Origin: Bradyrhizobium erythrophlei
Lineage (GTDB): Bacteria > Pseudomonadota > Alphaproteobacteria > Rhizobiales > Xanthobacteraceae
Direction of reading: 5' to 3'
DNA: 64,000 nucleotides
Assembly (NCBI RefSeq): GCF_900129425.1
Contig: NZ_LT670817.1
Location: 1,984,001 to 2,048,000 of the forward strand
The notes below the pieces were generated by a model. It was not told where the DNA came from, ran no database searches, and saw only the letters and a list, made by a program, of their open reading frames with translations. Shown here one piece after another: positions 56,680 to 64,000 of the stretch. The stretch's first letter is position 1. The number at the start of each line of letters is the position of its first letter. The position numbers and the translations under genes are program-made.

Positions 56680-57636
56680 ATGACCGATTATCATAATCCG
56701 GCATGGACCAAAGAAAGCCGCTTCCGCGGTAGCCTCGACGATGTGATTATCATCCCGCTCGTTGTTGTTGCGCTCGCGGCCAAGAAAATCCTGCATTTCA
56801 TCCTTTCGATCCTGATGCGGCTGCTCGACTACGCTTTCCCTTTGGCAATGCAGATCGTCTGGCTTCCGCTCTTCGCGGCCAGGGTTCTTGGCAATGTCAT
56901 CGTTACTGCCATAAGCGTCGCGTTGCGTCTTGTTCCCCTTTCCGAGACGAATCGCCGGCGCTGGAGCATAGCGATCCGCCGGAACTGGTCGTGGCTTCGG
57001 CGGAAGATTAGCTATCAGGCGTTCGAACGAGCTGTGCATACCGCCTTTGAGAGCGGCATGGCATTCGTGTTCCGGAAATGCCGGCATCTCACGCCGAACA
57101 CCGCACTGCTCGTGATCCTGGGCGCGGTACTTTGGCTCCCGATCTCTTTCGGGGCAGCAACGGCGATGCACGCGATATTGTTTGCGAAGGTCACGTCCTG
57201 GCCGGCGTGGATGCAACTCTTGCATCCGCTGGCAACGGTCATCGCGAAGAGCAAGCTCTTGGTGCTGCCGGTGTACCCGGCAGCCTGGCCAAAGGCCAAA
57301 AGACATCCCCTCGTTCAGCTCGTATTCAAGGGCTATGAAACCCTCAAGCGCATGTATGTGATCAAAAAGGTCGGCTTTCGCTATCGGCAGACAGAGATCG
57401 TTGGCATCGCAGTGGTTGAGAGGCTCGAGCGCACCGTCGGCATCGCATCGGCGGTGAGGTGGCGGCGCAACGCGCACGTTGCCGAACATTTCGGCGTCGA
57501 GAAGCCCACTCAGAAATTGCAATCGTTCTTCTCGCGATGGTCAATCAAGTTCTCGGCCGAATACTACGAAGCGAAAGAACAGCAAGCCTCAGATGTCCTA
57601 TCGTTAAGCAGCAGCGGGCTGCGAACGCTGAGGTGA
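56680..57636 (+). CDS. hypothetical membrane protein
   Basis: The 318-residue product has three or four hydrophobic segments: about 23-45, 50-75 and 130-155 (ALLVILGAVLWLPISFGAAT). The stretches between are basic and arginine/lysine-rich, and the cytoplasmic C-terminal part is about 110 residues. The end (AEYYEAKEQQASDVLSLSSS) is polar. No family recognised. It lies just right of the IS element. Confidence 0.6.
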   Translation: MTDYHNPAWTKESRFRGSLDDVIIIPLVVVALAAKKILHFILSILMRLLDYAFPLAMQIVWLPLFAARVLGNVIVTAISVALRLVPLSETNRRRWSIAIRRNWSWLRRKISYQAFERAVHTAFESGMAFVFRKCRHLTPNTALLVILGAVLWLPISFGAATAMHAILFAKVTSWPAWMQLLHPLATVIAKSKLLVLPVYPAAWPKAKRHPLVQLVFKGYETLKRMYVIKKVGFRYRQTEIVGIAVVERLERTVGIASAVRWRRNAHVAEHFGVEKPTQKLQSFFSRWSIKFSAEYYEAKEQQASDVLSLSSSGLRTLR

Positions 57637-57706
57637 TCGTCAATCTCAAAACCATTCCGATACTTTTGCTGCTCGGCTGCGCCGGGACGGACTGCGGTTA
57701 CCCAAC

Positions 57707-57817
57707 GCCTCTTGGCACGAAGCGGACCAGTCCGCCCGGTCTGACGATGTCCTTTCATCGGGGTAGAGCGGACTCTCCACGAATGGCTCTCCACTTCCGA
57801 GTTTGACCCTGAAAAGA
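57707..57817 (+). repeat. dispersed hairpin repeat, copy 9
   Basis: CTCTTGGCACGAAGCGGACC, GATGTCCTTTCATCGGGGTA, AGCGGACTCTCC, then CACTTCCGAGTTTGACCCTG. Empty copy. Confidence 0.7.
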
Positions 57818-57866
57818 CGGTCACTCTGATCCTATCGGCTAGATCCGGGAAAGGCCCTTCTGCGGA

Positions 57867-58157
57867 CTAGTGCGATGTCGGACTTCGGTGCCGCCGACTA
57901 ACGTTGGCTAATAAATTCACTAATAACCAAACTACGGCAGCACACAGAACACCGGCGTAAAGCCCAAAGAATGGACGATAGGACAAGCCTTCGAGATATC
58001 GCTGGAGTTCAAGAGCCTGAAAAACGGTGAAACTGACGAGCCAGATCAACCGGACGAACCATTTCCACAATATCGGGTCCAGATCACTTCCTTTCCGCCG
58101 AGCTATTCTGAGGGCAAGGAACACGAGCAATGCGACAAAAATCGAAAACCAAGTCAT
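57867..58157 (-). CDS. small membrane protein
   Basis: The 96-residue product starts MTWFSIFVALLVFLALRIAR and has three spans (about 3-17, 30-45, 60-82). An upstream TTG at 58184 would add nine residues. Function unknown; the start of the gene is 200 bp from intron copy 5. Confidence 0.55.
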   Translation of the reverse strand: MTWFSIFVALLVFLALRIARRKGSDLDPILWKWFVRLIWLVSFTVFQALELQRYLEGLSYRPFFGLYAGVLCAAVVWLLVNLLANVSRRHRSPTSH

Positions 58158-58354
58158 ATTGGGTCCGTCCAGTTTGGCGAACAAGTAAACTAAAACATTT
58201 TCAATGTTGGCCGACCATAGATCGCAAATTGATTAAATTGTGCGCCCACGCAATTGCGGCGACGTTGGCGCGGGCTGGTATAGATGTCCGCTCTTGGCAC
58301 TTTTCGGACGTGGCCGATCTAGCTGACGATGTCGGTTCTTGGGGGCAAAGCGGA

Positions 58355-59018
58355 GTGCGCCGGGAGACCGGCAAGGAGTAGATGGTGCAAGTCCATCACG
58401 ATGAAGGAGTAGCGACCCGCATCGACCCCGAGTCATGCGCAGATGCCCGCGAGGGCATCGGCGAAGCGTTGACAGGGGAGCGCATAGGCCAGCCATTGAG
58501 CCGCGATAGTACCCTCATCCTGGGTGCCGACGTCGTTCCGCTGACGGAAGGCAATACGGATGGGCGCGATAGTGCGAGCGCCCAGACGGCCCGGCGTGGT
58601 CGTAGACACTGGCATGTGCGGACGCTCTTTGCTCGGGAACCGGGAGATCTCATGGTCGGCCAGCGCCACATGCGTGTAGCGCTGGTCCGTGTCGGGAAGG
58701 CGAGGAGCCGTAGCCGATGATGTACGATCATGAGAAGTCTGACCCCGCCATAGTAGCTGTGAAGCCGACGAACAAGGCCGGGCAACCGGCTGCGGAGTTG
58801 GTGGAGCCAAGGGCGGGGGCCGAGGGGAATGTGAGACAGCAAAGCACGGGCCGGGCACAGTACCGGGGAACCGTGTCACAGGCGCTGAAGCGCATACGGA
58901 ATTTCGTGAGAATATCACGACGCGCCGTTACACACCCGAGGTGGGAGCCGTGTGCCCGAATTGGGCTCGCACGGATCTGTGCGGGGGGCGCGGGGTAACT
59001 CGCGTCCCTACCGCGAAC
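58355..59018 (+). mobile_element. ORF-deleted group II intron, copy 5 (664 bp)
   Basis: Identical in reading to copies 1-3. The left exon (58286-58354) ends TTGGGGGCAAAGCGGA. The right exon begins TCACAGCCGACAATCGCGG and reaches GACCGAATGACCC (to about 59065), a more diverged repeat tail. The intron lies just downstream of, and antisense to, the OpgC-like gene. Confidence 0.85.
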
Positions 59019-59109
59019 TCACAGCCGACAATCGCGGAAACGACCGAATGACCCAAGCGACATTATCGGCGAGCGGATTGAGACATCGTTGTTGTCGCCT
59101 GATTTTCAC

Positions 59110-60270
59110 TCAGGGCGAGCTGTTTCTTGCCGGATGCTGCCTGGGTTTGATGCTGATCAGGTTCAGCAGCGTTGCGCTCACGATCATCGCTATGATGCCA
59201 CCAACACTTAACGCGATCTGCATCGCAAGCCCGTTCGAGATGTCGAGCAGCGCCATGTGGCTAACGAAAGCCAGCAAAACGCTAAGGCAATAAATAGGTA
59301 GCGAGTTCTGGCCGCAGCGGATCGCGCCGCGCATCACGGGCGTCTCCAGCGCTCGCCAGTTGCGAGGAACCAACCATGCCGCCAAAACGGCTATTGCCAG
59401 AAAATGCAGCAGTCGCAAGGGGTCGAGATTCGATTTGTCCAATGGGTAGAGCAGATATGCCAGCATTTGCGGGATCAGTGCTTCCAGCGGCTTGATGCGC
59501 CAGCTCAGTGCGGTGATCAGGCTGAAGAGCAGATAGAGGACTGCGAGGACAAGCGCCGCGCGTGACCTCACCCACGGCTGGACCTTGTTGCCCTCGATGA
59601 TCCACCACGCGCCAAGCACAACCAGCAACTGCCAGGCCATCGGATTGAAGGCCCAGTGGCTGTTCGGCCACGCCGGGACGGTCCAGCCGAAGAAATGCAC
59701 CAGCACATAGAGCGCCACCGAGGCGCCAAGCGTCAGGTTCGGCACCCGCAGCAGCAGCCACAGCAGCGGCGCGAACAACAGGTGAAGAAGCACGAAGATG
59801 GGTAAGACGTCGGTGTTGACTGGACGGTATTGCAAGATCGCCGCGCGCGCGAGCGTCGCGCCCGGCTGATCCAGCAGAATGCGCGTATTGCTCGCGTCAG
59901 CGGAAGGGCCGCCGCCTACGAGGTGAATCAAGATGGCGCTCGCGAGCGTCAGCAGCAGAAATGCGACATAAATATCCCAGCTTCGCCGCAGCGTCCGGCC
60001 AATCACTCCGGTCCAGCCCTCGCAGCGCCATGCCTTGCCGTAGGCCAGCGCACAGGTTACACCCGAGATGAACATGAATACTTCCGCGGCATCGCTGAAG
60101 CCGTAGTTCCGCGGCGTCAGCCAACTTCCGATGTTGTTGGGAATATGATCAAGAAATATCCACCACAATGCGATGCCTCGGCAGGCATCTATTCGCAGGT
60201 CGCGGCCCCAGTCTTTCAGCTCCAGCAGCTCGTCGACCAATGGCTTGGGGGTAGCGCTTTGATCGTGCAT
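59110..60270 (-). CDS. OpgC-domain membrane acyltransferase-like protein
   Basis: The 386-residue protein has about ten membrane spans and the OpgC start LRIDACRGIALWWIFLDHIP, then GFSDAAEVFMFISGVTCALA. The C-terminal part ends VMRGAIRCGQNSLPIYCLSV. OpgC proteins transfer succinyl or related groups to periplasmic glucans; the exact acceptor here is not known. The length is normal and the histidine of LDHIP is kept. Confidence 0.88.
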   Translation of the reverse strand: MHDQSATPKPLVDELLELKDWGRDLRIDACRGIALWWIFLDHIPNNIGSWLTPRNYGFSDAAEVFMFISGVTCALAYGKAWRCEGWTGVIGRTLRRSWDIYVAFLLLTLASAILIHLVGGGPSADASNTRILLDQPGATLARAAILQYRPVNTDVLPIFVLLHLLFAPLLWLLLRVPNLTLGASVALYVLVHFFGWTVPAWPNSHWAFNPMAWQLLVVLGAWWIIEGNKVQPWVRSRAALVLAVLYLLFSLITALSWRIKPLEALIPQMLAYLLYPLDKSNLDPLRLLHFLAIAVLAAWLVPRNWRALETPVMRGAIRCGQNSLPIYCLSVLLAFVSHMALLDISNGLAMQIALSVGGIIAMIVSATLLNLISIKPRQHPARNSSP

Positions 60271-60519
60271 CCGGTTGCCCCAACCAGCTAAATGAACCTG
60301 GCGTGTGCGTCACCACCGATCACTTGAAAATGTTAGTCGAAGCAAAGGACTCGCGAACGTGAAGTGGTTCACCTTCCATGTGCGTCACAGCGCCGCTTAG
60401 CGAATTCTGCCGTGGTAACCTGATCTTCTGTGATCCGTTTCAGATCAGATGATCGAGACCATTGCGCACCGTGAAGACCGCGCATATGGCTAAACGGAAG
60501 TATAATTGTCCAATCGAGT

Positions 60520-60645
60520 GCTTCCGCTTTTGGCACGAAACTGACATGGCCGGCCTGGTCGGCGATGTCCGGTCTCGGGGGTAGAACGGAAGTCGGATTT
60601 CGGGGCCGTCAGGTCCGAGTCTGACCAAGCGGCCATAGGGCGGAC
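60520..60645 (+). repeat. dispersed hairpin repeat, copy 10
   Basis: GTGCTTCCGCTTTTGGCACG, GATGTCCGGTCTCGGGGGTA, GAACGGAAGTCGG, then AGGTCCGAGTCTGACC. Empty copy in the space between the OpgC and LssY_C genes. Confidence 0.75.
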
Positions 60646-60772
60646 GTCTGACAAGAGTCCGGTTACGACCCAGGCAGGATCGTAAGCGCAACCACGTTGA
60701 CCTGGATCAATGGGAGCACACTGCGATATTCCGAACCTGTGTTGGCCTAAATTGGCCGCATCGGATTGACAC

Positions 60773-62074
60773 ATGACGAAGAACTGGCGTGGGCCGTTCA
60801 TAACTGTGGTGCTGCTTGCACTGTTCGCCGCGTTCAATCGTTCCAGCGGCGCTGACCCTGACCTGACAGCGGAGCAGCCCTTTATGTCCCGCGCTGAGGT
60901 TCGCCAGCAGGGAGCGGTCACCGTTCGCGCTGCGGTGCTGACCGACGACGAAAGTGAACGATATTTCGGCGCATCACTGGCTGACCATGGCATCCAAGTC
61001 GTTTGGCTGAGCGTAGATAACGCCAGCGATTTGCGGCTGCGCTTTCTGCCGATCGTCACCGACCCGAATTATTTCTCGGCCCCGGAAGTCGAACGGTTAC
61101 TTCGCGTCTGGTGGTGGTCGGGCAGTACCAATGCATCGATCGCAGCGGTAGCGGCGCGAACCCCGGTGCCGGATGTGATTCCGCAAAAACAGACCGCTGC
61201 CGGGTTCGTCTTCACGCACCGCGAAGGCGGTTTGAAGCTGCTTGAGGTCGGGTTCGAGACCGATAGGCAGATGCTTCGGTTCAGGTTCGTGCTGCCGGTC
61301 GGCGGCCGCTCATACGCGATCCAGAAAACCGACTTTGGAACCATTTATTCGCCCGGTACAATCGAGGCCGTCGATCTTGCGACACTGCGCGAAAAGCTGG
61401 CGCAGTTGCGCTGTTGCACGACCAACAAGGCCGCTAATACCAACGGTGATCCGCTCAATATCGTAGTCGTTGGGCGCGGCATTGACGCGCTATTTGCCTT
61501 CATCGAGCGAGGCTGGAGGCTTGACGAGCCGTTCGACCTCCACAGCGTTTACCGGACTATTCGGGCCTTCTTGTTTGGCAGCGAATATTTCAACGCGCCG
61601 GTCAGCCCGCTATATGTTTTTGGGCGCCAGCAGGATGTCGCGCTGCAGAAAGCGCGCGACACCGTCAGCCTGCGCAATCATCTACGGCTCTGGCTGGCAC
61701 CGTTCACCATTGACGGACTTCAGGTGTGGGTTGGCCAAATCAGCCGCGACATCGGCATCAAGCTGACCACACAATCCTGGTATCTGACGACCCACGTTAT
61801 TAGTCCGGAAGTGGATCAGGACCGCTTCTATCTGATGCAGGACTTGTTCCTGTCCGGGGCTGTTTCACGCTTTGGCTTTGTCCGAGGCGTAGGCGCGTCG
61901 TCCATGCCCGATCCACGGGTAAATCTCACCGGCGAGCACTATTTGACTGATGGCCTGCGGCTCGTGTTGTTCCTCAATGAGCCGCGCCGCGCGTTCGACC
62001 AGATCGATTTTTTGGATTGGGAGCGCGTTGACCCCGTAAAACGGCCGCTGCCGCTGGGCGTGTCTGGCGGATAA
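60773..62074 (+). CDS. LssY C-terminal domain protein
   Basis: The 433-residue protein has a hydrophobic N-terminus (about 7-22) that anchors or exports it. The LssY_C-type region starts near 220 with DPLNIVVVGRGIDALFAFIE, then GRQQDVALQKARDTV, RNHLRLWLAPF, VWVGQISRDIG and TTHVISPEVDQDRFYLMQDL. LssY_C is found alone or behind PAP2 phosphatases; its function is unknown. The gene stops just before a repeat copy. Confidence 0.8.
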   Translation: MTKNWRGPFITVVLLALFAAFNRSSGADPDLTAEQPFMSRAEVRQQGAVTVRAAVLTDDESERYFGASLADHGIQVVWLSVDNASDLRLRFLPIVTDPNYFSAPEVERLLRVWWWSGSTNASIAAVAARTPVPDVIPQKQTAAGFVFTHREGGLKLLEVGFETDRQMLRFRFVLPVGGRSYAIQKTDFGTIYSPGTIEAVDLATLREKLAQLRCCTTNKAANTNGDPLNIVVVGRGIDALFAFIERGWRLDEPFDLHSVYRTIRAFLFGSEYFNAPVSPLYVFGRQQDVALQKARDTVSLRNHLRLWLAPFTIDGLQVWVGQISRDIGIKLTTQSWYLTTHVISPEVDQDRFYLMQDLFLSGAVSRFGFVRGVGASSMPDPRVNLTGEHYLTDGLRLVLFLNEPRRAFDQIDFLDWERVDPVKRPLPLGVSGG

Positions 62075-62081
62075 GTGAGAG

Positions 62082-62160
62082 GCAATGTCGCTTTCTGGCA
62101 CAAAGCGGACATCCCGCACGCTCCGACCCACGTCCGCTTTCGGGGAGAACAGCGGACATC
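62082..62160 (+). repeat. dispersed hairpin repeat, copy 11
   Basis: ATGTCGCTTTCTGGCACAAA, GCGGACATCC, then CACGTCCGCTTTCGGGGAGA with ACAGCGGACAT. The tail is missing; a CHAT gene fragment follows at once. Confidence 0.65.
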
Positions 62161-62224
62161 ACGTCCCGCGCGGTTTCCATGGAGCGTCGTTCTTAGGGGC
62201 TCGCCGCGAACACTAGGTCCTCAC

Positions 62225-62932
62225 GTCGCTCAGGCGGCTTCACCGCGGCTCAAGACAGTCAAGCGTGACGCAGCTAATGCATCTAAGCTCGACCCCGACT
62301 CTCTGAGATATTTGCGTCCGTTACCGGAGACCGCTGACGAAGTTTGTGAGGTTGGACGTGATTTAGATGCGTCCAACGCTGACATATTTCTCGGGGAGCG
62401 GGCGACCGAGGGCGTTGTGAAGGCTTTAAGTCGTAAAAATGAACTTTCCAACTACCGGATAGTGCATTTCGCGACGCACGGGTTTCTTCCGGGGCAAGCA
62501 GGCTCCGGATCGGAGGCTGCTTTGCTGCTCACGCCTCCGGCCAAGGCGACGGACGATGACGATGGGCTGCTCACCGCGTCAGAAATCGCAGATCTGAGAC
62601 TAGATGCAGACTGGGTAATCCTGTCAGCCTGCAATACCGGGGCCGGCGGCACAGAAAATGGAGTTCCCCTTTCCGGACTTGCGAAGGTGTTCTTTTATGC
62701 CGGCGCCCGGTCTCTCCTTGTATCGTCGTGGCCCGTGTATTCGGACGCCGCAGTCGCGACTTTAGAGAACACCTTTCGGATACTTGCTCGCTCAACGGAG
62801 TCGCAGCCTCTGGTAAGGGCGGAGGCCTTGCGTCAAGCGATGAATGAGGTGAGAAGCTCGCCATCGCATCCTTACTTTGCCCATCCTGCAGAATGGGGAG
62901 CTTTTGTTCTGGTAGGAAACGGGACATTCTAA
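62225..62932 (+). pseudogene. CHAT-domain protease fragment
   Basis: The frame holds nearly a whole CHAT domain: RPLPETADEVCEVGRDL, the catalytic histidine in VHFATHGFLPG, LLTASEIADLRLDADWVILS with the cysteine in SACNTGAGG, VPLSGLAKVFFYAGARSLLV and the final PAEWGAFVLVGNGTF. The TPR region that normally precedes it is gone, and the open frame upstream runs into the repeat copy. The active site is complete but there is no credible start, so it is probably a remnant. Confidence 0.75.
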
Positions 62933-63407
62933 AGGATCGGGACAAAAACCTCGCTGGAGCCTTAGCAAATATACGGTGATTAAATAAACCGCTCGGGCGC
63001 AGTGGAGCATTGCAAGGTTCGATTCGCGTAATGGGCGGTTATGGAACGTCGGGTTTTGGCGCAAAGCGGACCTTCAGGGCTTCCACAACAGCAGTTTACT
63101 GCTGGGACGGATCGTCAGGGGCGAGGGCGACAATCACGCCGCGGCGGATTAAGGCGCGGCCGGTTTAGTGCGAGAGTATGCGCAATGGCGCTCTCGAGGT
63201 CCCGCGCTGCGCGTAAGTTTTACGACCGCGATGATTTGCCCTTCCTGAATTCTCATCGCAATCTCCTGTCGGAGGGGCCTCCTGGCGCCTTCTCGTTAAT
63301 GTCAATGTCGAGCGGCACGTGCCTCAGCAACGCCTGTCCCTGTCGCAAACTCAATCTGACTAGCGGTTGATCGAGAATCGGGCGATGCTGTTATGGGATG
63401 AGAGATC
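62933..63407. other. gene-less stretch
   Basis: No gene recognised. A partial repeat sequence (GTCGGGTTTTGGCGCAAAGC) lies at about 63049-63068. Confidence 0.45.
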
Positions 63408-63566
63408 TTGTCAGGGCTCATTGTTTGGGTGGTCGCAGATCTGTTTCGGTCGCGGGCAGCGCTCGAGGCTGAAATTTGGACGTTGCGGCAGCAGATAAAC
63501 GTTCTGCGGCGAACCGCTCCTAAGCCTGCACATCGCGGAAAAGTTTGGGGTCTACTGCACCGCTGA
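63408..63566 (+). pseudogene. transposase N-terminal remnant
   Basis: The frame gives IVWVVADLFRSRAALEAEIW followed by TLRQQINVLRRTAPKPA, the typical start of an integrase-core transposase frequent in rhizobia, then diverges and stops. A second protein-like piece (EIKKEYTKLREDGGVVWATM) follows in another frame to about 63720 and may come from a different lost gene. Confidence 0.6.
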
Positions 63567-63825
63567 CCCGCATGAGATAAAAAAAGAGTACACCAAGCTT
63601 CGCGAAGACGGCGGTGTCGTGTGGGCGACAATGCGCTCCGAAATAATCTGCGCGCCTTGTCTGCTCGGGCGCATGGAAGGCGAGTTCATTGTTGATCCTC
63701 GCAGCGTCTATCCGAAGAGTTCCCCGTGTCGGCTCAGAGCGCGATAGGCTGTAGAGCCGACGCGGTTCTCGCCCCAACATCTAGGTCGATTGCCTCGTCA
63801 TTGCCGGCGATCAATTCGCGAAAAA

Positions 63826-63848
63826 AAGCCCCGCGAGATGCGGGGCTT
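63826..63848 (-). terminator. rho-independent terminator of the right-edge gene
   Basis: The stem AAGCCCCGC, loop GAGAT (plus-strand reading), GCGGGGCTT. On the minus strand a run of seven Ts follows at 63827-63821. It may work in both directions. Confidence 0.85.
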
Positions 63849-63856
63849 CTTTTGTT

Positions 63857-64000
63857 TCAACGGCCGCGCATCAGAGCCGAGGGAGTCAGTGTCGATCCGC
63901 TTGGATCAGCTGCGACTGCGATGGGACCCAGCGTGTTCCCGGAGATGTTCATGGGTCTGATGGCGATAGGGCCTGTCTGGCCGACCGTGACGCCTGTGGT
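63857..64000 (-). CDS. 3' end of a gene running off the window
   Basis: Reading inward from the right edge, 47 codons encode TTGVTVGQTGPIAIRPMNIS and AADPSGSTLTPSALMRGR before a TGA, with a strong terminator directly after. The composition (glycine, threonine, proline, alanine) suits a surface or exported protein, but the piece is too short to name. Confidence 0.55.
   Translation of the reverse strand, partial: TTGVTVGQTGPIAIRPMNISGNTLGPIAVAADPSGSTLTPSALMRGR

Noticed and set aside
38460..59070. Possible CRISPR or tandem repeat array because of recurring sequence
   Set aside because: Units are hundreds to thousands of bases apart, with genes between; they are dispersed hairpin repeats with introns.
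62075..62224. N-terminal extension of the CHAT fragment from a GTG
   Set aside because: These codons run through a copy of the dispersed repeat and are not protein-like.

Overview
The window looks like chromosome from a soil alphaproteobacterium, most likely Bradyrhizobium or a close relative. The reasons are the GC-rich coding style, the content (OpgC-type acyltransferase, branched-chain amino acid binding protein, DUF2924/DUF3489 recombinase cassettes, IHF-like fragment) and the protein sequences overall. No rRNA, complete tRNA, CRISPR array or symbiosis gene was seen.

From 1 to about 30 kb the DNA is an accessory island. It carries three large serine recombinases. Two sit in the same three-gene cassette (DUF3489, DUF2924, recombinase) and the third forms an operon with two ParB-like genes. 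Three 3' halves of tRNA genes (Lys-CTT, initiator Met, Arg-CCG) lie beside the recombinase cassettes and are probably scars of site-specific integration. Between them are defence-like genes: a PIN-like protein; an operon with a zinc-hook SMC-like ATPase, two paralogous zinc-ribbon proteins related to Holliday-resolvase-like nucleases (one lacking the catalytic motif) and an AbiV-like fragment; a PD-(D/E)XK/DUF2075 helicase with a GIY-YIG nuclease; and a 2077-residue exported TPR-CHAT protease-like protein with a membrane-anchored partner. A ParB-domain DNA methyltransferase with two DUF5681 proteins closes the island.

From 30 to 64 kb the DNA is more ordinary and partly decaying: a TPR protein, LysR, SDR and hydrolase genes, a binding protein with an internal stop, a lytic transglycosylase, a hybrid histidine kinase, a TauE/SafE transporter, small exported proteins, an IS1182-type transposase, OpgC, LssY_C and a CHAT fragment. 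This half is littered with a roughly 110 bp hairpin repeat of which no copy was noticed in the first 30 kb. Five copies of the repeat are interrupted at the same point by a 664-666 bp group II intron. The intron keeps only about the first 50 codons of its reverse transcriptase, and it carries two short stretches complementary to the exon just upstream of the insertion point. These look like non-autonomous introns homing to a dispersed repeat.

The strongest candidates for something undescribed are the intron-repeat partnership at 38.5-59 kb and the SMC-like ATPase operon with its active/inactive nuclease pair at 5-9 kb.
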